Part shown: positions 12,726 to 23,520 of the stretch, in pieces
How the letters are laid out: each line of letters opens with the position of its first letter
How positions within the stretch are numbered: the stretch's first letter is position 1
From: Helopsaltes ochotensis
Lineage: Eukaryota > Chordata > Aves > Passeriformes > Locustellidae
NCBI GenBank assembly: GCA_013400155.1
Contig: VXBM01001221.1
Span: 52,406-116,405, forward strand
Length of the DNA: 64,000 bases
Reading direction: 5' to 3'
Program-made: the position numbers and the translations under genes
The notes under the pieces: model-generated
Seen by the model: the letters and a program-made list of their open reading frames with translations, nothing else
The model's database searches: none
What the model was told of the DNA's origin: nothing

Positions 12726-13365
12726 ATTAAGATACAGTTGTGAGCTTTAATAGTGAGGTTATTTGTACTGTGATTAATAACAGATCTGACAGCTTTTTAG
12801 GGGACATCTAAGAGACGCTTTTCTGTGTAGAAACTACAACATACTTGCACACACTATGCTTCAAAGACAAGTGTACTGACTTTGCTTTAGAAACATTATT
12901 TCCTGTCTTTCCATGATGACTTTCCAAAAAGTGAAATTCATTTGTAACTTTGTACTGTAAGAAATAGTCCTTTCTAGAATGTCAGCATAGGGTGAGTATA
13001 TGGACTGAAATACAGACTTAATAGTGAATGAAAGGGATCCATATTTCTGCCTAAAACAATTTTTTTTAAAATATTATTGTGTTTTCCCTTTCTGGTCTGC
13101 AAACTAAGAGACTAAGGCAATTAAAAGTGACTTTCCATTTAGTAAGGAGGCATTGGTAGGCTGTTTCCTGAATGGTCTTACTAGTAACTTGTGCTGTAGA
13201 GATTGAACTGTGACAGGAAAAGTACTTCAGTATCTTGTGGTCTTTGTCAGCCCTAACATCTGAAGGATACTCTAGAGAACAATGTGGATCTTTCTGTTGT
13301 CAGTCTTGCACACTGTTGCAAAGCATTGAGAAGTCATAATTTTCAGAAAGTTATTCTGTTTATGG

Positions 13366-13495
13366 AATTGTTTAATTGGGTTGGTTTGGTTGGGTTTTTT
13401 TTTATTTTTTTGTTTGTTTGTTTGTTTGTTTTTTTGTTGGTTGGTTGGTTTGTTTGCGGTTTTTTTGAGGGGGTTTGGGTTGGTTTTTTTTTGAC
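13366..13495. repeat. G/T-rich tract merging into a CR1 3' tip
   Basis: About 130 bases of nearly pure G/T include (GTTT)n and (GGTT)n stretches. The right end reads GGTTTGGGTTGG, which is the CR1 3' core seen on the minus strand. The tract therefore appears to have expanded from the CR1 end that follows. Confidence 0.85.
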
Positions 13496-13815
13496 GACAT
13501 CTCTAAGAGCATCAACTTCAACTGTTAACCCAGAACTACGTCCACTATTAAACTATGTCCCTAAGTGCCACATCTATGTGCCTTTAAAATACCTCTATGA
13601 ATGGTGGCTCAACCACTTCTGGGGACAGCCTGTTCCTGTTGTGGGCAACATTTTCTGTACGTATTTTTTTTTGTAATATCTAATCTAAACCTCCCCTGGC
13701 ACAAATTGAAGCTGTTTCCTCTTGTCCTGTTTCTTGCAACCTGGGAGAAGAGGCCAGGCCACAAGGCCCACCAGGCCACACGCTCCTTTCAGGTAGTCAC
13801 AGAGAGAGGTTCTTC
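13471..13815 (-). mobile_element. CR1 LINE 3' fragment, minus strand
   Basis: After the TTTGGGTTGG core come CATCTCTAAGAGCATCAA, AACTGTTAACCCAG, AAGTGCCACATCTATG, a GGTGGCTCAACCACTTC segment and the TAAACCTCCCCTGGC and TTTCCTCTTGTCCTG blocks. These follow the usual order of the reverse-complemented CR1 3' region. Open frames of 130 and 79 codons in this area are CR1 or tract artefacts. Confidence 0.93.
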
Positions 13816-16800
13816 CTCAAAAAATTCACTTCATATATGAGATGTGTGAAATGCAATTGTACAATATTGCAGACAATTTTTCGTTGTTTTACTGGTAGTC
13901 CTACACTTTTGGGACTAATTGCTTAGTCCCAAAACAAAGGGAATTAATAATACAAAATTTATTTACCTGGAACAGCAAAGGAGCAAATTAATCCTGTTTA
14001 TATTCCTACTTCTTGAAAGATTCAGTCTTCCCCCTCCCTTCCTGAATCCCCTTGAATTATGCAAGTGCTTGAATGCAATAGTGTCTGACACCTGGCTGTT
14101 TTATAGAGAGGAGTGTGTATGAAGCAAAACCCTTGGTTCACTAAAACTTTCCTGGTTTTTAGTTGCTGTTATATATATATATATCCAGGATATGTATACC
14201 TACCTTCTTATTCTGTATATAACACTCAAATTGTGTTCCTGTAATCTAATTGGCAGCTAACTGTTGCATCTCGTTCTCCTGACTGTGTTTCAGGTTATCC
14301 CAATAATTTACATGTGGGAAAGGTTTTCTTTGTTTTGTTTTGGTGGGTTTTATTTTGCTCTCCTCCCTTCCCCCCCTTCCACTAGGCTTTAAGTTGTACT
14401 GTATATATGCCTGCATGGGTAAAAATCAGTTTGTGAAGTTTAAGAAGTGTGTGGTCAGAATAGCTACATCGTGAAAAGACTGTAATTAAGAAGGAAAAGC
14501 TTAGAAGGAAAGAAAAATCATGTTCGTTGTGAACTGGATGGTTAAAACACAGGAGTCAAGTATACATATTCATACATAGCAATCAGTGATTGGCAGGGTA
14601 GGCATTTAAACCAAGATCTTCAGAGATTTAGAAGTCTCTGTCTTTTTACTTACAAATCATTAAACTACACATAAAAATTCAAATGCAAATTATATCATTT
14701 TTTCTAAACTGAAAAATACAAACTCCTTATTATTCATGAGTGATTTGATGGATGGTGAAGAATTTGCCTTTAATGTCTGGATGGTTAATAAATAAATTTG
14801 GAAAAGAAAAACGTAATAATAGTACACTTCGTTAAACAGGTGTTTCCTTAGAAATGTTAAAAATACAAAGAAGTAACAATTGCAGGTGAGAAATTATGGC
14901 TTGTTAGCACTGCCCTCTGGCTAGGTAAGAAATGCCAAGTATGCCTGTGCAGAAACCTGAGCTATGTGTCTGAGATAGTTTATTAAGCAGCTGATATGAA
15001 GCTCTGATCTCTGCAAATAAAACCAGTGGTGACAGTAACCCTTCTTACAAAAAAGCTGCTGCCTTGCTCTACAGTTACAAAGTTATTTATTGTGTATCTG
15101 ACTTGCAATATGGTGTGAAAAGTAGGAAAGTGTAAGTTTGTTTTTTGAATGATAAAAGGTAGTTTAGAATAACTGAATCTTATGAAATAAAATTCTTCAT
15201 ATTAAGTACTATCAAAGGTAAGATTACTGACATAAGTTGTCTTTTTATGATACTTCAAGGAGACCACCTCTTGTTCTGTTGGTTAGAAGCAGGAATTAGC
15301 ACCTACTGTTTACTAGCAATTTCAAAAAATGCTGTCTTAGGACTAAGTAGGGTTTTGCATCAGCAGGCCTTTTACTGCTAGAAATCCTAGGTGTTTTTTG
15401 AATAAGATTGTGAACTGATTTTTAGTCGTGCATTGTATTTATTAGCCTTTTGATGGAACTTTGGAACTTTAAGAAATTACTGCCCAGCAAACTATTTTCA
15501 AATAGGTTTCAAAAACTTGCCCAGGCTGAAAAAGGAATTTTAAGAATGGAAACATCTAAGTAGTAGTAATAAAGCTTTTGATGCATGCCCGCTGTTGTCT
15601 TGAAATAAAGCCAGTGTATAAACACTATTATACTTAACGCTACCGTAGCAAATAAATTTACTGGTTTTTAGTTCAACTCTCTACTTGGAATTTACTCCCT
15701 GTGGCAAAATTAATGGTCCATGTTGTTTACTGGAAGAAAATGGTGTACCGATATTCTTCATGTAAAACAGAAGCTGAGGATCAGTAATCTCAAATTCAGT
15801 TGCACACTGCCTTGTTTTTACTGGTAATGATCTAGTAATAATTTCTTAAGATGCTTGTACAGTTTTTAATGCTTCAGTTGAAGGAGAGTAAACATTCCAG
15901 TGCTACATGCATTCTCTCTAAAGCAGTGCAAGCAACTATCCAAAGGAATGGGGTTTTACCCTTCCTTAAAGTAAGGATTTGCTATTTTAATCAAGGAGGG
16001 GAATTGAATACTAGAATACCTTTTTTATAACTAAAGCACTTTCTTTCTTTAATTAAGAGGTGACCAGACTACGTTGCAGGAGGAATGAAAAATTGTTTTA
16101 GAGTGAAGGACTTAGGAGCCCTTGGTAGAGGAATTAAAAAGAAATTCAGCTCTAGAAATAACACCACTGTTAATGCCACCACCATCCAGGAGATCTGGGA
16201 AGGGAGCTCTTTTGCAATATGCCTGCAAGAATACATTGAAGGTGTCTAAAAATGGCTTAATAATTTTGGTTTGTTGCCTTATACAGTTCCTTAAATAAAT
16301 AAGTCTAAAGGACACATTCCTAATTCTGATCTTAGAGAAAGTATAGGAAAGAGAGTGAGGATTTTTATGGCATGTTATTGTGAGCATGCTATACTTAGGG
16401 TCTTATTTGTATTTAATGTTTAAAATTGGTTTTGGTTTCATAGTAAAAAAAAAAAAAAGCTTTTATTTGCCTTCTTCTTACTTTAGATTTAGCTGAATGT
16501 TTTACAAGTGTTTTGAAAAAAACAAGACACTTAACATAAGGGTGGCCTGAACTTATATCTTCAAACATTTTACAAAGTGTGGTCTGGCTCAAAAGGATTT
16601 GAGGGGCAAGATTAATACTGACTTCTAGTGTAACACCAAAGGCTTTGTGGCATGCAGTGAAATACTGGGCTGTGTACTTGAACCTCAAAGTCACAAGAGT
16701 GTGTATTATGCGCGTATAAGATAATTGATTAATAAAATTTTAAAAAGCTGCTAGTTTACCAGTCACCCATCTAAATATATTTACTTTTCATTGAGTGTAT

Positions 16801-19782
16801 AAATATAAGATTTGAAGAGTGGACAATATCTTAAAGTACAATTAGTACAGTCGTATGTTATTATTTTTTGTTCTCCTAAGTGGACCATATTTCTTTGCTC
16901 CTGACAATCATCTTTCTTTGGGCCTAGTGAAGTCTAATTTAATCATATTCAAAATGCACAAAAACAGAAGAACTGCATCTCTGAATTGAACTTGGGGTTC
17001 ATTTGCTGATTACTGCCTTCACTAGTGCTCAACCAAGGACAAAAAAGCTTGTAATTACAATTAGATAGGACACGGTGAATGAAGCCTCAATCATCAGATA
17101 TAGCAGCTTTTCTAATCTGCTTTGAATTATTAGGAGTACTTTGTCCTTTTTCAGTATCTACTCACTTTTCTGAAGTTCTGTGACAAGCTTAGCTTTATTC
17201 TGCCATCCTGTGACAATGTGCAATAAGGTGGTCGTACTAGATGCTCATGCATTTTACAGAAGGAAGTAGAAGAGTGCTGTCAATTATTTTCAATTTACCA
17301 GCCCTTCCTTGCTCTCAGAGAATATAGAAGTTCTTGTTCTACCAGGACTTTTACCATTGCTACTCTACTTGTGCATTTATTCTGTGCATTGGTGGGGTTA
17401 AAAAAAAAATAAAAATTGTTTTTAAGTTCTGTTTGGGCTTTGACTCTTCTAATTTTCCCCTTGCACAGTCTCATGACATCTTTGCACAACCTACTGGCAT
17501 CCTTATAGTCTCTTCTTCTTGACTGTAGTCAGTGTTCAGCCAGAGAAGTGAGGATATCCTCCATATCATACATCCTATTCTCCCATGAGGCTTGTCCCAG
17601 GGAAGGTAGTTTGCAGATCCAGACAGAGATAGCAGATCTTTCTTGGACTGCTCTACCTGCTCACCAGAACTCTGTCACTAAGAAGAGAAGCTTCTCTACC
17701 TGAAAGACTCTTTGTTCTTCCCTCTAGAACTTAATATGAAGAAGAACTGGGGGGAAAGGTTCTTATTTTTTTCATTTAAAGCAGTAGGACTTGGGAAAAA
17801 AAAAAGTAATAAAGTGGTAAAAGCAGAACACTTAATCATTGTAATTGAGAGGCAAATTTAATATAGTTCATGTATCTGTTTCCTTTGTTTTCAATTGCCC
17901 TCCTCTTTCCGTGAGGATATCATAGGAGACTAGTCAGCAAAATACATGTCTTGTTTGACTCGCTATGCCTTTACTTAAGAGTGGGTTGCATAAATATCTC
18001 CAACAGTTGTAACTCCTTCGAAGGGGAGAGATTACCTATTGTTTGGGAGACTCATGGATGTTCTGCATTAGAAAACTTCCAGTTTTGGCCCAGCTTAATT
18101 AATGATTTTATTTCTCACATGAATGTCATGAGGAGAGAACTCGGGGCACCTAGCATCCTGGGAGTTCAGGTTTGAGCAGGACTCGCAGGATGTTACAGTG
18201 CTGCATATAATGAGAAGCCACTTTATCAGTTAGCCACTTTTCTTTCCTGGAACTCCCAAAAATATTTGTGGATTATTTAAGGCAAGCCATACATTTGTCA
18301 GCCATGTAAATTCATATTCCAGAAGTCTCTTTGGAGAAGCATATACCTGTGACAGGTTCAGCTTTTTAAAATCATATTATTCAGTTACAATTATTCTAGG
18401 AAAGGCCATAAGGAAGGGATATAAATTAGTACAATCTCTACCCCATTCTTAAAATTCATGGAAATAGCAAATATGTCCTTATAATATGTCACTTCAATTC
18501 TTGTAGTCCTCAGCACAGTCAGTTGTGGTTGGAAGTTAAGATAGGGGCTTCTAAAATGTTATTCGCCCAGATTTCATTGGTATAGTTTTTGACTGCTTGG
18601 ATATTGGATGAATGTTTAGAAGTCTGAGATTCAAATATTTTCACTGCACTAGGATTTGGTAGGTAGAGCTAGTTCTCTGTCATCAATATCAAGTGTTTAC
18701 CTACACTCGAAATTCCAAGTTAAATAATCAAACTCTTAGCTATCTGTAACCACCTAAGTAAGCTATGATGATAGAACATGATTTAATTTCATTTTAAGTA
18801 AAAAGTTCCCCAGTGCCGGCCTTATCTTTGCTCTTTAACTACTGTAACATTAATAATTTCCATTTTTGAGTAATCAAAAATGACTGGGCTGAATAAAATA
18901 CTTTCTTAATTGGATAATTAAAGACTTCTGAGTGAACAAAGTTTAAATATTGAAATTTACAGCTTTTGAGACATAAGCAAATATTTTTATTTTTATTACT
19001 ATGTTTACTGCTTCATGAAATAGGATTATTACTTAAGTTTAATTTTTGAGGTAAACAAGACCTCATCAAGACACAAATGATACTGGAAACCTGGTGCAGT
19101 GAAAGGAGTTATTCCCTCTTGAATTATAGAGTCAATGAAGTATGACAGTGATGACACTTAATATCTTAAATGAAAGCTGCTTTAGGGAATACTTCAGCAG
19201 TTTAAACTGGTATCTCATAGTTTGATCTCACCTGGCTAATCCAATATCACAATATAGCTGCCAACTTTTCAAACTCCAAGTTTCTGGTACTGCTTATCAG
19301 ATTTAGAAAGAAAAAGATGATAGGACAATATGCAACAATAGATGTGATATTTATGGACATTTCTAATCAGGACATTTTTATGAGCTGTAATATTTATGCA
19401 GTTTAAAAAGCTATTCATTAAAGCACATTGTAGTATGACTACTACTAAAGTTAGAGAAATTAACCTAGTTGCATAGCTTTTCCATTTCTCTGATATTGAT
19501 GAAATATTAAAAAAAGGTGGAATCTTCATGCTTCTGTATCCAAATAAATTGTCTTTCTGTAGAAAATATATGAAGGAGATTTTGGGAGAATTGCTAAACT
19601 CACACAAAAAATTTCAACAGAAATCAAAATTATGTTATAATTTTGAAACTTAATTCTATTATCTAGACTTCAAAGGGGGCTGTATCCCTTTCTATGTAAA
19701 ATGTTCCATTACTTACTTTGAAGAGTAGATTAGTCTTATTCTACCAACTATTAAACCTGGCATGTTTTGAAGGACTGCGTCT
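13816..19782. other. Unique non-coding stretch
   Basis: About 6 kb with no gene or recognised repeat apart from a (TA)n microsatellite at 14170-14184 and short homopolymers. Open frames of 112 codons or fewer show nothing recognisable. GC is slightly higher around 17560-17720 without a clear identity. Confidence 0.65.
14170..14184. repeat. (TA)n microsatellite
   Basis: About seven TA units form a short uninterrupted dinucleotide repeat. Confidence 0.9.
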
Positions 19783-20406
19783 TGTCTGTGGGTCACAGCA
19801 ACCCCAGGCAGCTCTTTAGGCTGGGTGCAGAGTGGTTGGAATGATCCCCAATGGAAGAGTGTTGGGTTTGTGGTGGAAGTCAAGACAAAAACTGTTTAAG
19901 AGTTCTTTTCTGCGGGTCCTGGGTGCCAGAAGAAGTCAAAAATCAAAGAGTCAGCTGAAGTTTTCCAGGTTGCTTTTATTTTCTTATCCTGTTACATGTT
20001 TTTCAGCTGTGCTGCGATGGTCTGCACAGCACCGTGGTCAGCTGGCTGACTGACCTTCCACAGGCATGGTGTTACCTTTATACCAGATACTACGTGTTCC
20101 ATGTTTACCTTTATTTACCTATAATCATCATTTTTATTGAAAAGTCCACTTCTACTCTAAACCAAATTAATTGTGCCACCCCAGGCAGAAAAATGTTGAA
20201 GGAACAAGAAGGACAGGGACACACCCAGGTTCCTCCATGTTGTCTCCTTGACCTCAATTCTAAAAACCCCAAAATCTACTTTTTCACCCTGTGATAACTA
20301 ACCTTCATAAAAATCTAACTCTCCTGGCTTGTAAATCTTCACCCATAGCTGGTAAACTTTCCCACGGGCTAAAGTCAAAGGCACTATCATTTTTATCTTT
20401 GTGCCA
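19783..20406 (-). mobile_element. Endogenous retrovirus LTR (family 3), minus strand
   Basis: Read on the minus strand, the segment has the layout of an LTR. There is a GGGTGAAAAAGTAGATTTTG block, then GTTTAGAGTAGAAG, then a TATAAAGG box (plus 20075-20082). About 100 bp later comes an AATAAA signal (plus 19975-19980), followed by a U5-like stretch ending CTCTTAAACA (plus 19893). The boundaries are uncertain: the LTR may stop at 19893, leaving 19783-19892 as leader sequence, and the outer end near 20389 or 20406 is not fixed. No paired LTR or coding retroviral sequence is seen. It abuts a plus-strand CR1. Confidence 0.75.
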
Positions 20407-20439
20407 GGGTTTCTGAGCCCCCTGTGAGGGTCTCAGACC

Positions 20440-21121
20440 ACCCAGGGCAGACAGAGGAATGTCCTGGGCTCTGATAGAGGAGGACCTGGGGGTGCTGCAT
20501 GTGAGCAAGCTGTGCCCAGGTGGCCAAGAAGGCCAGGGGCATCCTGGCCTGTATCAGCAATAGAGTGGCCAGCAGGTTGAGGGCAGTGATTGTCCCCTTG
20601 TACTCAGCACTGGTGAAGCTGCACCTTGAATTGAGTTTTGGGCTCCTCACTTCAAGAAAGACTTTGAGAAGCTGGAACCTGTCCAGAGAAGGGCAACAAA
20701 GCTTGAAGGGTCTGGAGCACAAGTCCTGTGAGGAGTGGCTGAGGAAGCTGGTATTGTGTAGCCTGGAAAAGAGGAGGCTTAGAGGAGACCTTTTTGCTCT
20801 CTCCAATTACCTGAAAGGAGGTGGTAGAGACATGGCAGTCAGTCTCTTCTCCACAGAAGCAATTGACAGGACCAGAGTAAATGGCTTAAAGTTATGCTAG
20901 GGGAGGTTTATATTAAGTATTGGGAAAATTTTCTTCACTGAGACTGTTGATACTAGCTGCACAGAGAAATGGTAATATCACTGTCTCTGGAAGTGTTCAA
21001 AAAACATGGATATGACACCTGGGGACATGATTTAATGGTGAAAATGGAAGTGCTAGCTTGATTGTTGAACTTGAGGACCTTAGAGGCCTTTTCCAACCCT
21101 AAGGATTCTACAATTCTTTAT
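20440..21121 (+). mobile_element. CR1 LINE, 3' about 680 bp, plus strand
   Basis: Characteristic CR1 blocks appear in order: GAGGACCTGGGGGTGCTG, CAGGTGGCCAAGAAGGCCAG, GGCATCCTGGCCTGTATCAG, CTTGTACTCAGCACTGGTGA, AAGCTGCACCTTGAATT, the GAGAAGCTGGAACCTGTCCA motif, CCTGGAAAAGAGGAGGCT and ACCTGAAAGGAGGTGG. The end reads GCCTTTTCCAACCCTAAGGATTCTACAATTC-like. This covers the region after the ORF2 stop down to the natural 3' terminus. Open frames of 137 and 126 codons inside it are not host genes. Confidence 0.95.
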
Positions 21122-22790
21122 ACTTTTTTTGTTTACTGCAAGAGCGCATTACTTATTGGGGGAAATTTTATTTTTAAGTCAGTTTTCTTTTGGCTGGTGT
21201 TTATGCACTGAGACTGTTATAGATATTTATTAATAAAAGTTAGTTGCTTGAAAGCTCCTTTAAACTGGCAAACAGACAAGGCAAGCATGCACATTTGAGG
21301 TCATGGAGCCTGGGTAGCTTTGCATTTTTAACTAATGTGACTATGTACTTGGATTGTTTGAGTGTGGCATAGTAAATTTGCTGTTAAAAAAAATAAAAAA
21401 TGTAGCATAAACACAATTTCAAAAGTAGGGAAAAAATAAATGCATGCATTAAAAATAGCTATCTTTCTCCGTTTCTCTATGCTAGAATAAGAAGACCTCA
21501 CACAGGGATGCTAAGATCTCTCATATCTGTCAGAATACATAATGATAATTATGTCCCACTCTGCAATTTCATAAATGCACAAATTTTGTTGGAATGCTTT
21601 GTTGAGTATGTGTCTCCATACCAAACAAATGGAACATGCTTTATCTCAGTGACAAAGAGAAGTATATGAATGACAGTGGAGCATAAAAGTAACAAGCAGT
21701 CATGTTTGCTTTTCTCATAATATTTATTGTATTCACTACTTCATTATGTCTTGAATTTCTGAGATTTTACTCTTCTTTGACTTGTTAATTGCAAAGGCTT
21801 AATGCTTCTTTTCAATGAAAGCAGTAAACACTTAACTGCATGAATCAAAGTTTTAGGGGAAAGTTACAGAAGCAGCACAGGTTACAGGAGTTGCAATGTC
21901 TAAAATCCAAGGTATTGTCCAAAAAATCCTCACGTTTAGTATAAAGAAAGAAACTCTCAGAGGTAGTTCTACAAAGGCATGTTTTTTTTCCAGCTATGTA
22001 CATTGTTTCAAATTGTGGTCCAATTCAGAACTTCTCACAACTAGCTTTTAAAACTGTTTTTTAGCAGTATTTCACAGTTCATATTTTCTAATGCAATTAA
22101 GCTTAACACATTTACTTATCTTCCACATGAAAAACAAAGCCATAATCTACTCTAATTGAGGCAGGTAGAATGTGATGTAGATACTCAGATTGGTTTTGGT
22201 CTGAGGGGAAAGACACCTTAAAAGTTTTGTTTTCTTGCACAGTTACTTCAGGCAGAGAAGTTAAGGTTGGATTTAGATGATTATTACTGTATTCTGAATC
22301 TAGATGAAACTAATGCAATTTTAGAAGGCTGCTTATACCTAATGCTTATGTCTAATTTATAGTCAGAAAAACCAGTATAGTCTGTTGGGAAGAGGAGAAT
22401 AAAGGTTGGGGAACACAGTGAGGGGAAGTATCTTGTATGTCCAACTAAATATCAATATAAAGCTGAGAGCTGAGATGTGGGAGATCTATCTAGAAAAGAA
22501 TTAAGCTGGAGTGAAGAGGGAGAAAGCAGTAGGTCTAGGGGAACACTGTTTGCGCTGCTGTCAGTTAGGATTAGTATCACTGCATCAAGTGATGGTTTTG
22601 TTCATTACAAAGGCAATTTTTTAGTCTTTTAACTGTAAATTTTAGTCTAGCAGACCTTTATCATGATCCCCTCATATTAATGAATCATATGTGCTTAGCT
22701 CTGAAATTTTTATCTTCTTTCCGTCTATTAATATTCATCATGCTGGGGTTTATGGCTGTAGACCACATTGTTATTAATAAAACATTAATT
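21122..22790. other. Unique non-coding stretch
   Basis: Nothing recognisable was found. AT-rich sequence separates two repeat-dense blocks. Confidence 0.65.
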
Positions 22791-23130
22791 GCACAGTTGA
22801 ACAGCAGGCACATTCTGTAGCAGGTGGAGTGTATGGGGGAAGGGAGAGGTCCTGTCCTAGGGAAACCTCAGGCAGTGCTGAGACCTGCAAGGAAGTGGCA
22901 GCTCTCATGTGAGCAGCTGGCGAGGTGTGTGTGGGGCCAGGAGGAATGGTGTCACCCCCCATGCTCACAAAGAGCAGCCCTGGGGAGCGCGAGTGACCAG
23001 GAGCAGAGTGGGCAGAAAGGACCTGGCATGTCTGCCAGAGCATGGTGAGGCAATCTGCATAGGAGAACGTGCAGGGGGGAGGGTGCTTCTTTGAAGGAGA
23101 GGCAGTCCACTGGCCAAGAGGAGAGACTTG
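22791..23130. other. GC-rich unclassified block
   Basis: This block is clearly richer in G and C than its surroundings, with GGGG and CCCCC runs, and open on both strands (up to 136 codons on the minus strand). It directly precedes CR1 sequence and has no recognised protein features. It may be an upstream part of the same CR1 copy or another repeat. I could not decide. Confidence 0.5.
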
Positions 23131-23520
23131 CCCCAGATCTGTTGGAGGTTCCTGGAATACATTAAAAATAGCTTCCCTCTCCATGCTGGAGAGGAAAGTA
23201 TCTAAGCTGGAATACTTAGAAGCTGGTGGAGGAAGTACCTAAGCTGCTGTCTGTATTTGAGAAGCCACGACAGTTTGGTGGGGTTCCCAGTGGCTGGTAG
23301 TTACCCCTTCAAAAATAGGGGTTACTTCTCCAAAAAAGAGGATGGTCAAGCACTGGAAGAAGTTGCCCAGGGAAGTTGTGGATGCTGCATCCCTGGGGGT
23401 GTTCAAAGCAGGTTGGATGGGATTTCATGCAATGAAATGGTCTAGTGGAAGGTGTCCCTGGCAGAGTTATAACTAGGTGATACTTCAGTTCTCTTCCAAA
23501 TCAAACAATTCTATATTTCA
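23131..23520 (+). mobile_element. Rearranged CR1 LINE fragment, plus strand
   Basis: Three CR1-like segments are joined. GGAGGTTCCTGGAATACATT (about 23141-23160) resembles the ORF2 part between endonuclease and reverse transcriptase. TTTGAGAAGCCACGACAG and GTTCCCAGTGGCTGG (about 23257-23300) resemble the start of the reverse transcriptase region. AAGCACTGGAAGAAGTTGCC and GATGCTGCATCCCTGGGGGT lead to the 3' end AATTCTATATTTCA. The missing intervals imply internal deletions. The 3' part is certain; the two ORF2 assignments are less so. Confidence 0.75.

Larger units (their letters stand above)
9661..13365. other. Unique non-coding stretch
   Basis: No gene or recognised transposon is visible. 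It contains an A/C-rich run (9811-9870) and a short tandem array at 12683-12725. The longest open frames are about 100 codons and carry no recognisable features. Confidence 0.65.

Noticed and set aside
20393..20900. Open frames of 137 codons (minus) and 126 codons (plus) as possible genes
   Set aside because: They lie inside the CR1 3' region and its junction with the LTR. The sequence follows CR1 landmarks, and CR1 is non-coding downstream of ORF2.
22774..23184. 136-codon minus-strand open frame in a GC-rich block
   Set aside because: GC richness alone lengthens open frames. It is antisense to CR1-like sequence at one end and shows no domain.
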